This document shows positions 28,886 to 35,779 of a stretch of DNA of 35,779 nucleotides, piece after piece. The notes under the pieces were generated by a model. The model was not told the origin of the DNA, did not search any database, and saw nothing but the letters and a program-made list of their open reading frames with translations. How positions within the stretch are numbered: position 1 is the stretch's first letter; every line of letters begins with the position of its first letter. The position numbers and the translations under genes are program-made. This stretch comes from Kofleriaceae bacterium (GTDB taxonomy: Bacteria; Myxococcota_A; Polyangia; Haliangiales; Haliangiaceae), in contig JANXOP010000321.1 in assembly GCA_025357755.1 (NCBI GenBank), positions 1-35,779 on the forward strand. The letters are read 5' to 3'.

Positions 28886-29527
28886 ATGGCTGCCACGGTA
28901 CTTCGTACGTACTGCTTCCTCGACGCGCTCCAGCCGCAGCAAGCGACGTTTATCGGTAAGACCGCGCGTGGATTCTTACCGGTTCCGTATCAAGCTTCGC
29001 TCTGGGTGGAGATCGCGCCGGGTATTGCGATCAATCAAGTCACCGACGCAGCGCTCAAGGCGACGAGCGTCCAGCCTGCCGTGCAGGTCGTCGAGCGCGC
29101 CTACGGCCTGCTCGAGGTCCATCACCACGACAAGGGCGAGGTGCTCCAGGCGGGCGCCACGATCCTCAAGCACCTCGGGGTCGAGGAGACCCAGCGGCTC
29201 AAGCCGCGCGTGCTGACCAACCAGATCATCCGCGGCGTCGAGGCCTACCAGACCCAGATCATCAACCGCTCCTCGGCGGGCATGATGGTGCTGCCGGGCC
29301 AGTCGTTGTTCATCTTCGAGTGCGAGCCCGCGGGCTACGTGGTGCTCGCCGCGAACGAAGCCGAGAAGGCCGCGCACGTGAACCTCGTCAACGTGACACC
29401 CTATGGTGCATTCGGTCGGCTCTATATGGCCGGTCCCGAAGCCGAGATCGATGCCGCAGCAGCGGCGGCGACCGCGGCGCTCAATGCAGTCACTGGTAAA
29501 GAGCCAGAGAAGTTTGTCGATCGTTAG
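28886..29527 (+). CDS. BMC-T (tandem-domain) microcompartment shell protein, Haliangium T2 type
   Basis: The start used is ATG 28886 (213 residues, [18 protein letters not shown]), which matches the family N-terminus; a GTG at 28871 would add five residues. Two fused BMC domains are visible. The first includes VWVEI-type [23 protein letters not shown], the second [22 protein letters not shown]. The chain aligns from memory with Hoch_5816 of Haliangium ochraceum almost throughout. BMC-T proteins form trimers that tile the shell facets; the Hoch_5816 type stacks as a double trimer with gated central pores thought to pass larger metabolites. It is the first gene of the operon. Its stop overlaps the ribosome binding site of the BMC-H gene. 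Confidence 0.93.
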   Translation: MAATVLRTYCFLDALQPQQATFIGKTARGFLPVPYQASLWVEIAPGIAINQVTDAALKATSVQPAVQVVERAYGLLEVHHHDKGEVLQAGATILKHLGVEETQRLKPRVLTNQIIRGVEAYQTQIINRSSAGMMVLPGQSLFIFECEPAGYVVLAANEAEKAAHVNLVNVTPYGAFGRLYMAGPEAEIDAAAAAATAALNAVTGKEPEKFVDR

Positions 29528-29530
29528 GAG
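29526..29530 (+). promoter_or_regulatory. Strong ribosome binding site of the BMC-H gene
   Basis: AGGAG lies six bases before the ATG at 29537 and overlaps the BMC-T stop codon. It is the best site in the operon and serves the shell protein needed in the largest copy number. The BMC-P, dehydrogenase and second BMC-T genes use GTG, GTG and TTG starts. Confidence 0.7.
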
Positions 29531-29536
29531 ATCTAG

Positions 29537-29836
29537 ATGGCTGACGCACTTGGAATGATCGAAGTCAAAGGTTTCGTCGGCATGGTCGAAGCGGCCGATG
29601 CGATGGTCAAGGCCGCGAAGGTCGAGCTCGTCGGATTCGAGAAGACCGGTGGTGGCTATGTCACCGCGATCTGTCGTGGCGACGTCGCCGCCGTCAAGGC
29701 CGCGACCGAAGCTGGCCAGCGAGCCGCAGAGCGCGTCGGCGAGGTCGTCTCGGTCCACGTGATTCCGCGTCCGCATGCGAACGTCGATGCGGTGCTGCCG
29801 CTCGGTCGCACCGGCGGCAGCGGCAACGGCAAGTAA
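29537..29836 (+). CDS. BMC-H hexameric microcompartment shell protein
   Basis: The 99-residue product is a single BMC domain of normal length, starting [23 protein letters not shown]. It has the usual [23 protein letters not shown] central segment and [14 protein letters not shown] before a short Gly-rich tail. From memory it is close to identical with Hoch_5815. BMC-H hexamers make up most of the shell facets, and the small central pore is thought to pass substrate. The conserved Lys in AKVEL and the Arg/Pro/His stretch match edge contacts between hexamers in the family. It has ATG and a strong ribosome binding site, unlike the rest of the operon, consistent with high expression. It lies six bases upstream of the BMC-P gene. 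Confidence 0.97.
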   Translation: MADALGMIEVKGFVGMVEAADAMVKAAKVELVGFEKTGGGYVTAICRGDVAAVKAATEAGQRAAERVGEVVSVHVIPRPHANVDAVLPLGRTGGSGNGK

Positions 29837-29842
29837 GCGTCC

Positions 29843-30133
29843 GTGATCCTCGGCAAGGTCATCGGCACGCTCGTCGCGAGCCGCAAGGAGCCCACGCTCG
29901 ATGGGCTCGCGCTCCTCGTGGTGCGGGCTTGCGACGTCGACGGCACACCGAACGGATCGATCGCGATCGCGGTCGATGCGGTCGGTGCCGGTCTCGGCGA
30001 GGTCGTGTTGTATTGCTCTGGCAGCTCGGCGCGCCAGACGCAGGTCACCAAGGACCGACCGGTCGATGCGGTGATCATGGCGATCGTCGATCAGATCGCG
30101 ATCGACGGCGAGAGCCGCTTCATCAAGGACTGA
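29843..30133 (+). CDS. BMC-P pentameric vertex protein (EutN/CcmL family)
   Basis: The 96-residue product, from a GTG start, has the EutN/CcmL opening [21 protein letters not shown], the [20 protein letters not shown] segment typical of the family, and [13 protein letters not shown] near the end. It corresponds from memory to Hoch_5814. Pentamers cap the twelve vertices of the shell, so only about sixty chains are needed per particle. A weak ribosome binding site and the GTG start fit low output. It has six bases to the BMC-H stop and three to the dehydrogenase start. Only one BMC-P gene is in this window; Haliangium has others elsewhere in its genome. Confidence 0.96.
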   Translation: MILGKVIGTLVASRKEPTLDGLALLVVRACDVDGTPNGSIAIAVDAVGAGLGEVVLYCSGSSARQTQVTKDRPVDAVIMAIVDQIAIDGESRFIKD

Positions 30134-30136
30134 TCC

Positions 30137-31594
30137 GTGGCGACGCTCGACGAGAACAAGATCGAAGAGATCGTCGCCAAGGTCCTCGAGCGCCTCGGGG
30201 GGACGCCAGCGGTCTCGCGAACGGCCGCCACCTCCACAGCGGCCGCCGGTGGGGTCGTGGCGCCCAAGGCGAATATTCCGCGCGGCACCAACGGCGTCTA
30301 TGCAGATGCCGAAGATGCGGCGAAGGCCGCACGCAGAGGCTTCGAGCAGAACGAGCGCACCCCGATGGTCGTGCGCGCGAAGATGATCGCGGCGATGCGC
30401 AAGGTCGTCCTCGCGAACAACGAAGCGCTGTCGCGCTACGCGGTCGAAGAGTCGGGCCTCGGTCGCTACGAGGACAAGCTCGAGAAGAACAAGCTCGTCG
30501 CCGAGAAGACCCCGGGCCACGAGATCCTTCGCCCGGTCGCGTTCACGGGCGACGACGGCTTGATGCTCACCGAGCGCGCGCCGTACGGCGTGATGCTCGC
30601 GATCACGCCCACGACGAACCCGACCGAGACGATCGTGTGCAACGCGATCGGTATGCTCGCCGCTGGGAACGCGGTGGTCTTCAACGTTCATCCCGGCGCC
30701 GCGCAGGTCTCGAACTGGCTCGTTCATCTGTTGAACGAAGCGATCCAATCGGTCGGCGGCCCGAAAGATGTGCTGGTGTCGGTCGAGAAGCCGACCGTGA
30801 AGAGCGCGCAGCTCTTGATGAAGCACCCGCTCGTGCGGATCGTCGTCGTGACCGGCGGTCCGGCCGTCGTCGAATCGGCGATGAACTCGGGCAAGAAGTC
30901 GATCTGCGCCGGGCCCGGCAACCCGCCGGCCGTCGTCGACGAGACCGCGAACTTCGCGAAGGCTGCGAACGCGATCGTCCGCGGCGCCTCGCTCGACAAC
31001 AACATCGTCTGCATCGCCGAGAAGGAAGTCATCGCGGTCGACCGGACCGCCAATGATCTGATCGCCGAGCTCAAGCGTCAGCCCGTGCTGTGGCTCGATC
31101 ATCGCCAGGTCAAGGAGCTCGAGAAGGTCGTGCTCGAGGGCGATCACGTCAACAAGGCCTGGGTCGGTAAGGACGCCGCATTGATCGCCAAGGCGATCGG
31201 CATCAGCGGCCACGGCCACGATCTCAAGCTGCTGATGATGGAGGTCGAGGAGTCGCATCCATTCGTCCAGCACGAGCTGTTGATGCCGGTGATCCCGCTG
31301 TTCCGCGCACGCGATGCGGCCGATGCGATCGCAGCCTCGTTGCGCGTCGAACACGGCTTCCATCACACCGCGACCATGCACTCGACGAACATCGACAACA
31401 TGGCGGCGATGGCACGGCTCTGCAATTGCTCGATCTTCGTCAAGAACGATGCGTCGTATGCCGGCCTCGCGCTCGGTGGCGAGGGCTACACCTCGTTCAC
31501 CATCGCGAGTCCGACCGGCGAAGGCCTCACGACCGCGCTGCACTTCAGTCGCGAGCGCCGCTGCACGCTCAAAGAAGCGTTCCGGTTTGTCTGA
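30137..31594 (+). CDS. CoA-acylating-type aldehyde dehydrogenase of a microcompartment (PduP/EutE-like)
   Basis: The GTG start, with AAGGA seven bases upstream, gives 485 residues. The first 20 (MATLDENKIEEIVAKVLERL) form an amphipathic helix followed by a Ala/Thr/Gly linker, the layout of an encapsulation peptide that docks cargo to the shell. The catalytic domain shows APYGVMLAITPTTNPTET, VVVTGGPAVVESA, the catalytic Cys292 in LDNNIVCIAEKE, and SHPFVQHELLMPVIP. This pattern fits PduP/EutE enzymes that turn an aldehyde plus CoA and NAD+ into acyl-CoA inside the lumen. It corresponds in place and order to the Hoch_5813 gene. Which aldehyde is used cannot be seen: no signature enzyme is nearby. 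The stop overlaps the next gene by eight bases. Confidence 0.94.
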   Translation: MATLDENKIEEIVAKVLERLGGTPAVSRTAATSTAAAGGVVAPKANIPRGTNGVYADAEDAAKAARRGFEQNERTPMVVRAKMIAAMRKVVLANNEALSRYAVEESGLGRYEDKLEKNKLVAEKTPGHEILRPVAFTGDDGLMLTERAPYGVMLAITPTTNPTETIVCNAIGMLAAGNAVVFNVHPGAAQVSNWLVHLLNEAIQSVGGPKDVLVSVEKPTVKSAQLLMKHPLVRIVVVTGGPAVVESAMNSGKKSICAGPGNPPAVVDETANFAKAANAIVRGASLDNNIVCIAEKEVIAVDRTANDLIAELKRQPVLWLDHRQVKELEKVVLEGDHVNKAWVGKDAALIAKAIGISGHGHDLKLLMMEVEESHPFVQHELLMPVIPLFRARDAADAIAASLRVEHGFHHTATMHSTNIDNMAAMARLCNCSIFVKNDASYAGLALGGEGYTSFTIASPTGEGLTTALHFSRERRCTLKEAFRFV

Positions 31595-32171
31595 CGATCC
31601 GCTCGGACGCGGGCCCGCCTTGGGCGTCCTCGAGATCGGCACGATCGCGCGCGGCATCGTCGCTGCGGATGCGGGGCTCAAGCGCGCACCTGCGGTGCTC
31701 TTGCACTCGCGTGCGGTCTCCGGCGGTAAGCACCTCGTGATGTTCGAGGGTGGGGTTGCCGAGGTCGAGGAATCGTTCGGTGCGGCGAAGCTCGCGGCCG
31801 GGGACCTGGTCCTCGATCACGTCTGGTTGCCCTACGCCGATGCTCAGGTCTGGCCGATGCTCGGAGCACCACAGACCCCGCCCGACTGGGCCGGCGATCA
31901 CGAAGCCGAAGCGGTCGCGATCATCGAGACCTCGACTGTCTGCGCCGCGATCCGCGCGGCCGATGCGGCATGCAAGGTCGCGTACGTGATCGTGCGCGAC
32001 ACCCGCTTCGCCTTCGACCTCGCGGGCAAGGCCTACTTCACGCTGACCGGCACGCTCGATGCGATCGAGGCGGCCGTGGCGGCCGCACGTGCTGCGGCCG
32101 ACACGAAGATCGTCGGCCTCGAGGTGATCGCCCAGCCCGCGCCCGAGCTGCGCGGCCAGCTGTTCCGCTAG
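31587..32171 (+). CDS. BMC-T (tandem-domain) shell protein, Haliangium T1 type
   Basis: The TTG at 31587, overlapping the dehydrogenase end by eight bases, gives 194 residues beginning LSDDPLGRGPALGVLEIGTIARG; the next in-frame TTG (about 31620) would cut into the first beta strand. Both BMC domains are seen: ALGVLEIGTIARGIVAADAG with SGGKHLVMFEGGVAEVEES, and AIIETSTVCAAIRAADAAC with KAYFTLTGTLDAIEAA. It aligns from memory with Hoch_5812, which forms a single-layer trimer in the shell. It ends the operon. A rare start and a weak ribosome binding site suggest lower output than BMC-H. Translation probably depends on ribosomes that have just finished the dehydrogenase. Confidence 0.93.
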   Translation: MSDDPLGRGPALGVLEIGTIARGIVAADAGLKRAPAVLLHSRAVSGGKHLVMFEGGVAEVEESFGAAKLAAGDLVLDHVWLPYADAQVWPMLGAPQTPPDWAGDHEAEAVAIIETSTVCAAIRAADAACKVAYVIVRDTRFAFDLAGKAYFTLTGTLDAIEAAVAAARAAADTKIVGLEVIAQPAPELRGQLFR

Positions 32172-32239
32172 CAGGCCGCCTCGCCTGACCGTGCGGATTC
32201 GCTCGGTTAATTAGCCGTGATCCGATCCAGCAACAGGCT

Positions 32240-32265
32240 CGTAGGTTCCTGCGGAGGTTCCTACG
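32240..32265 (+). promoter_or_regulatory. Hairpin with the ribosome binding site of the globin-like lipoprotein gene
   Basis: CGTAGG (32240-32245) pairs with CCTACG (32260-32265), with an inner CCT/AGG stem separated by a TT/TT mismatch. The GGAGG site (32253-32257) lies inside, nine bases from the ATG. The stretch also contains AGGTTCCT twice (32243 and 32255). Folding would hide the ribosome binding site. Whether this is regulatory is inference. Confidence 0.4.
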
Positions 32266-32266
32266 C

Positions 32267-32827
32267 ATGCGTACTCTTGGTCTATCTTTCGTCGCCCTCA
32301 CGCTCACCGCTGCAGGCTGCAGCAGTGACTCGTACACCCCGACGGGCACCGGCCCTGCGGCGAAGCTGTACTGCAACTCGAGTGGCAAGAATGCCTTCGA
32401 CACGTTCGGCGCGGCCGCGTTCGTCGCCGTCAACGAATCGATCTTCACGAATGTCGGCACCGAAATCGGCGCCCACATGACGACGAATCTCGGTGATTCG
32501 TTCGGCAAGGTCGGCACCGGTATGCCCGCGTCGACGGCCGACGGTGCTGCCGCGTTCAAGGGCACGCTCGCCGCGTTCCTTGTCTACGTCTACGGCGGCC
32601 CGGACTCGATCAAGTACACCGACGGCGTGACCTACAACGGCAAGGGCGAAGACATGGTCACGGCCCACACCGGGCTCGCGATCACCTCGGCGCAGTACGA
32701 CTACTTCGTCGCGAACATCGTGGTGCCCGCCCTGACCACGAACGGCGTCACGATGGACGACGTGTCGAGCTGCTTCGCGCCGCCGATCACCTCGGCGGCC
32801 TTTAAGGCCTCGATCGTCGGACAATAG
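32267..32827 (+). CDS. Lipoprotein with group-I truncated-haemoglobin-like domain
   Basis: The 186-residue product has a lipoprotein signal MRTLGLSFVALTLTAAGC|SS. Residues about 33-180 follow the layout of group-I truncated globins. FDTFGAAAFVAVNESIF corresponds to helix B/C. FKGTLAAFLVYVYGGPDSIKY corresponds to helix E, with the GGP motif. GEDMVTAHTGLAITSAQYDYF corresponds to helices F and G, with proximal His134, and NGVTMDDVSSCF follows. Truncated globins bind haem and handle O2 or NO. An outer-membrane or inner-membrane tethered form is unusual but not unknown in this phylum. The gene is 95 bases after the microcompartment operon and three before the next gene. The globin call rests on motif spacing. 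Confidence 0.65.
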   Translation: MRTLGLSFVALTLTAAGCSSDSYTPTGTGPAAKLYCNSSGKNAFDTFGAAAFVAVNESIFTNVGTEIGAHMTTNLGDSFGKVGTGMPASTADGAAAFKGTLAAFLVYVYGGPDSIKYTDGVTYNGKGEDMVTAHTGLAITSAQYDYFVANIVVPALTTNGVTMDDVSSCFAPPITSAAFKASIVGQ

Positions 32828-32830
32828 CCG

Positions 32831-33478
32831 ATGCGCCCCCTCGTTCGCACCGCGAGCAAGTTCGTCCTCGGCACGGTCGGGCTCGTCCTCGCGCTCGGGC
32901 TCGTGATCCACCTGCCGCCGATCAAGCACTGGCTCGGCGCGCATGGCCATCACGGTGCGGGGGTGTGCCCGCTCGGTTACGGTACCCAGGCCCCGCACGT
33001 CGCGCTCGCGCCCGGCAAGGCGCGCCCCGCTCTCGGATTCGAGCTCGGAGCGACGACCGCCACCGAGATCGAGCGATGGGGGCAGGCTCACGGGCTCGCG
33101 TGCAACGAACGCCATCGCGGCGCGCAGCTCGATTGCGAGAATGTTCCCAGTACGCTGCTCGGCGACGTGGCCGCCCCACCGGCAGCGCTCTCGTTCTCGA
33201 TCGATAGCGCGGGTGCGGTTCGGTCGATCGAAGTGACTCGCCGGGGCCCCGAGGCCGCGTCGATCACGGCCGCATTCGAGGCGCTGTCGCACGAGCTGGC
33301 CGCCCAGCATGGCGCGCCAGTGAAGCAATCGGGCATCGCGACGGCGGACGACCTGTCGCGCGGCGCCCTGCGCCAGGCGATGGTCGAGTATCGCGCGAGC
33401 GACTACCGCGCCGTGCTCCGCGCGACGAACATGGGCGACGGCTTCTTGCTGACCGAGCACTACGCCCTGACGAACTGA
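32831..33478 (+). CDS. Membrane-anchored protein of unknown function
   Basis: The 215-residue product has one N-terminal membrane helix (about residues 11-28, FVLGTVGLVLALGLVIHL), which may be an uncleaved signal anchor. A His/Gly-rich segment GAHGHHGAGVCPLGYGT follows, then a domain of about 150 residues (GFELGATTATEIERWGQAHGLACNE and SFSIDSAGAVRSIEVTRRG). Two Cys (LACNE and LDCEN) flank a possible disulfide loop. No family was recognised. It begins three bases after the globin-like gene and is probably in the same transcript. Confidence 0.72.
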   Translation: MRPLVRTASKFVLGTVGLVLALGLVIHLPPIKHWLGAHGHHGAGVCPLGYGTQAPHVALAPGKARPALGFELGATTATEIERWGQAHGLACNERHRGAQLDCENVPSTLLGDVAAPPAALSFSIDSAGAVRSIEVTRRGPEAASITAAFEALSHELAAQHGAPVKQSGIATADDLSRGALRQAMVEYRASDYRAVLRATNMGDGFLLTEHYALTN

Positions 33479-33579
33479 TCTGCGACCGGCTCCCACTCGT
33501 AGATCTCGACGATGGGTTGTCCCGAGGGCGCAGGACGTGTGAGGCTGAAGGTCTCACGCGTGCCGCACGTCTCGCCCAC
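33460..33579 (-). pseudogene. Possible small gene or gene remnant, antisense to two gene ends
   Basis: A 39-codon frame from GTG 33579 to TAG 33460 reads GETCGTRETFSLTRPAPSGQPIVEIYEWEPVADQF. Its latter half has the hydrophobic, acidic and aromatic balance of a folded protein end and loosely recalls the C-terminal strand of ABM-type monooxygenases. It overlaps the 3' end of the membrane-anchored gene and the N-terminal codons of the histidine-rich gene. It may be the tail of a decayed gene, a small protein, or coincidence. Confidence 0.25.
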
Positions 33580-34084
33580 CCTCGCTCGTCGGATCACGCT
33601 CGCGTGGATCGGCATCGCGCTGTGGCTCGGTGGCGTCGAGCTGATGCCGAATCTGCACCTCGCGATGCACGCGCGCCTCGAGGCGCACGTCCACGATGGT
33701 GACCGGACGATCTATCTGCACCATCACAGCGACGACATCTTTGTCGAGCATGGAGCCGACGATGACCTGGACGCCGAGGTCGACGAGCACGGCAACGTCG
33801 TCCCCGAGGAGATGGCGCACCCATCTCGAGCGGGCCACGACAACATCGAACGAGCTGATCACGCGCTGTCGCACGCCGAGCACGAGCTGGCGCTGCGGCT
33901 CGAGCACGGTGGTCACGCACTCGCGCACCACGCGCTCGCGCTCCACCCGGCTCCACCACCGGCGCTCGCGCCGCTGCCGTTTCATCGCTACCTCACCGTA
34001 GCTCCGCACGTAGCGATCATCGAGCCGGGCTCGTGGTCGGTCCCCGAAGCCGCCGCACGTGGTCCGCCGTTGCTGTTCGTCTGA
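33512..34084 (+). CDS. Histidine-rich membrane-anchored protein, putative metal binding
   Basis: The longest frame gives 190 residues with one membrane helix (about 27-43, ARRITLAWIGIALWLGG). The start is uncertain; GTG 33557 would also keep the helix. Counting from the longest start there are 22 His residues, in clusters such as HVHDGDRTIYLHHHSDD and GHALAHHALALHP, with many acidic residues between them. Such a composition is typical of metal (zinc, nickel, cobalt, copper) buffering or sensing in the periplasm. It sits 47 bases before the TonB-dependent receptor, whose plug region is also His-rich, suggesting that both serve one metal uptake system. The C-terminal segment (PFHRYLTVAPHVAIIEPGSWSVP) is not His-rich. 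No family was recognised. Confidence 0.72.
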   Translation: MGCPEGAGRVRLKVSRVPHVSPTLARRITLAWIGIALWLGGVELMPNLHLAMHARLEAHVHDGDRTIYLHHHSDDIFVEHGADDDLDAEVDEHGNVVPEEMAHPSRAGHDNIERADHALSHAEHELALRLEHGGHALAHHALALHPAPPPALAPLPFHRYLTVAPHVAIIEPGSWSVPEAAARGPPLLFV

Positions 34085-34131
34085 CTCACGAACACCTTCG
34101 GAATAGTTTCTTACGATCGGACCTCTCGTTC

Positions 34132-35779
34132 ATGGCTTCGACACGATTTGTCGTGGTCGCGACGTTGCTCGTTGCAGCGCGCGTTCACGCTCAAGATGCT
34201 CCCCCTTCTCCGGATCCCGATGCAGGCACGCCGCCTGCGGTCACCCCACCGTCGGACTCGGCTACGGCTCCCGCCGACACCGTCAGCAACCCTGTCGCGC
34301 CGGCGCCACCGCCCGCGCCGACGCCACCACCAAGTCCCACGATCGAACAGATCGAAGCGGCGACGCTCGGCGGTGAGACGATCGAGATCATCGACACCGC
34401 TCCGGCGGAGTCCGCCTCGTCGGTCCACATCACGCGCGATGATCTGCAGTTTCGATCGGTCACGCAGGTCTCTGACATCCTGCGCCAGGTGCCCGGTCTC
34501 ATGGTCAGCCAGCACGCCGGCGGTGGCAAATCGGATCAATACTTCATTCGCGGCTTCGACGCCGATCATGGCACCGACATCGCGATCTACGCCGACGGCA
34601 TTCCGGTCAACATGCCGAGCCACGGCCACGGCCAGGGCTATGCCGACACGCACTTCTTGATCCCCGAAACCGTGAACTCCGTCGACGTTCACAAGGGCCC
34701 CTACTCGGCGCGGTTCGGTGACTTCTACACCGCCGGCGCGATGGAGCTCACGACGATCGACAAGGTCGATGGACCGACGATCTGGATCGCTGGCGGTGCA
34801 CCGCTCGCGGGTCCGAAAGCGTTCGATCAATACAACCGGCGGATCGTCGGGATGGCGAGCCCCGAGCTCCGCGAAGGTTCGACCGACAAGTCGCTGCTCG
34901 CAGTCGAGATCGGTGATACCGATGGCCCGTTCGAGAACCCGCAGCACTTCCGGCAAGGGAACGGGCTCGTGAAGTGGAAGGGCGATGCCGGCCCCGGCGA
35001 GCTCCACATCGAGGGCAACTGGTACGAAGCGAAGTGGAATGCCTCGGGACAGGTGCCCGAATCGGCGGTGACCTCGGGCCTGATCAGCCAGTACGGCTCG
35101 CTCGATCCGTCGGAGGGCGGCGACACCGCGCGCACGACCGGCCAGCTCGCGTACACGGTGCGAGATAGCAAGGGTGGTTCGTGGACCGCGATGGCGTACG
35201 CGCTGGCGTATCGCCTACGCCTCTACTCGGACTTCACGCTGTACGCGCGCGATCCGGTGCACGGCGACGAGATCGAGCAGACCGACGCGCGCTCGACGTA
35301 CGGTCTCGATCTCAAGTACGAGCGCCACATCGATGCGTTCGGGCACGACACCTGGCTCACTGTCGGCGCGCAGACGCGTAACGACGATGTCGAGAACGCG
35401 CTGTGGCACGACCAGAAGCGCGTGCGGCTCGCGGATTGCTTCGATCGAGGCGTCAATCCGTGCAACCACACGCTCGACCGCATACGCAGCTTCTCGGGCT
35501 ACGTCGAAGCGAACGTGCACTTCGAGCCGCACATCCACGTGCTGCCTGCCGTGCGCTTCGATCAGTTCGTATGGGACGTCGAGGACTTGAATCCGGCAAC
35601 CACGACGAATCCCTCGAGCTCGACGGGTGGCACTGCTGGCAAGGCCATCGCATCACCGAAGCTCTCTGTCGAGATCGAAGCAACCGACAAGCTCGACCTC
35701 TTCGCGAACTCTGGCTATGGCTTTCATTCGAACGATGCGCGCGGCAACGTCGCGAATAGGGGCGTCGGCTCGCTCGCAC
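34132..35779 (+). CDS. TonB-dependent outer-membrane receptor, 3' truncated by the window
   Basis: The frame is open from ATG 34132 to the end, 549 codons, so the C-terminal barrel strands are missing. A signal peptide MASTRFVVVATLLVAARVHA|QDA precedes a Pro-rich segment (about 24-70) and a possible TonB box ETIEIID (82-88). The plug domain (about 98-210) has TQVSDILRQVPGLMVSQHAG, YFIRGFDADHGTDIAIYADGIPVN and MPSHGHGQGYADTHFLIPETV. The 'GHGQGYAD...FLIPE' plug is a known receptor subfamily without an agreed ligand in my memory. It should import a metal complex or small molecule using TonB/ExbBD. The His-rich protein upstream supports a metal-linked substrate, which remains inference. Confidence 0.88.
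   Translation, partial: MASTRFVVVATLLVAARVHAQDAPPSPDPDAGTPPAVTPPSDSATAPADTVSNPVAPAPPPAPTPPPSPTIEQIEAATLGGETIEIIDTAPAESASSVHITRDDLQFRSVTQVSDILRQVPGLMVSQHAGGGKSDQYFIRGFDADHGTDIAIYADGIPVNMPSHGHGQGYADTHFLIPETVNSVDVHKGPYSARFGDFYTAGAMELTTIDKVDGPTIWIAGGAPLAGPKAFDQYNRRIVGMASPELREGSTDKSLLAVEIGDTDGPFENPQHFRQGNGLVKWKGDAGPGELHIEGNWYEAKWNASGQVPESAVTSGLISQYGSLDPSEGGDTARTTGQLAYTVRDSKGGSWTAMAYALAYRLRLYSDFTLYARDPVHGDEIEQTDARSTYGLDLKYERHIDAFGHDTWLTVGAQTRNDDVENALWHDQKRVRLADCFDRGVNPCNHTLDRIRSFSGYVEANVHFEPHIHVLPAVRFDQFVWDVEDLNPATTTNPSSSTGGTAGKAIASPKLSVEIEATDKLDLFANSGYGFHSNDARGNVANRGVGSLA

Noticed and set aside
28976..31681. A 901-residue open frame on the minus strand across the microcompartment operon
   Set aside because: It is antisense to five clearly recognised genes and its translation is Arg/Asp/His-rich low complexity, typical of the complementary frame of GC-rich coding DNA.
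34148..34660. A 170-residue plus-strand frame inside the TonB receptor start
   Set aside because: It is out of frame with the receptor, which has a signal peptide and plug motifs and stays open to the window end; the shorter frame is Arg/Ser/Pro-rich noise.

Overview
The window looks like chromosome from a high-GC Myxococcota bacterium, most likely near the Haliangium/Kofleriaceae lineage. Three things point there: an abundance of lipoproteins and signal-peptide proteins with GC-rich third positions, an FG-GAP protein ending in a MYXO-CTERM-like Cys/TM/Arg tail, and a bacterial microcompartment (BMC) operon whose five proteins and gene order match, from memory, the Haliangium ochraceum shell locus (Hoch_5816 to Hoch_5812). 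No tRNA, rRNA, CRISPR array or insertion sequence was recognised, and no gap longer than about 180 bases is left without a gene.  Region 1 (1-8115, minus strand) is a type II secretion operon: a sigma-54-type response regulator, then gspC, gspD, gspE, gspF and the start of gspG, with gaps of 0-10 bases. The gspG fragment at the edge is abnormal: its pilin N-terminus runs in frame into a radical-SAM-like segment.  Region 2 (8116-20168) is a mix of envelope genes: two predicted outer-membrane beta-barrel proteins, a BtuF-like binding protein coupled to a glycine-rich lipoprotein, a two-repeat peptidoglycan-binding-like protein, a PHB-depolymerase-like esterase lipoprotein, an AraC regulator translationally coupled to a large membrane histidine kinase, and the FG-GAP protein.  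Region 3 (20260-27106) has a DUF1501 protein coupled to a lipoprotein with one CxxCH haem motif, a lipoprotein cyclophilin coupled to another lipoprotein, and two unrecognised lipoproteins.  Region 4 (27183-32171) is the highlight: a TolC-like outer-membrane protein divergent from a compact operon for BMC-T, BMC-H, BMC-P, a CoA-acylating-type aldehyde dehydrogenase with a probable encapsulation peptide, and a second BMC-T. The divergent spacer carries four TGCGAC repeats about one helical turn apart. No signature enzyme, alcohol dehydrogenase or phosphotransacylase is nearby, so the organelle's substrate is open.  Region 5 (32240-35779, plus strand) has a truncated-globin-like lipoprotein behind a hairpin that contains its ribosome binding site, a membrane-anchored unknown, a histidine-rich protein, and a TonB-dependent receptor that runs off the window. 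The last two suggest metal or metal-complex uptake.
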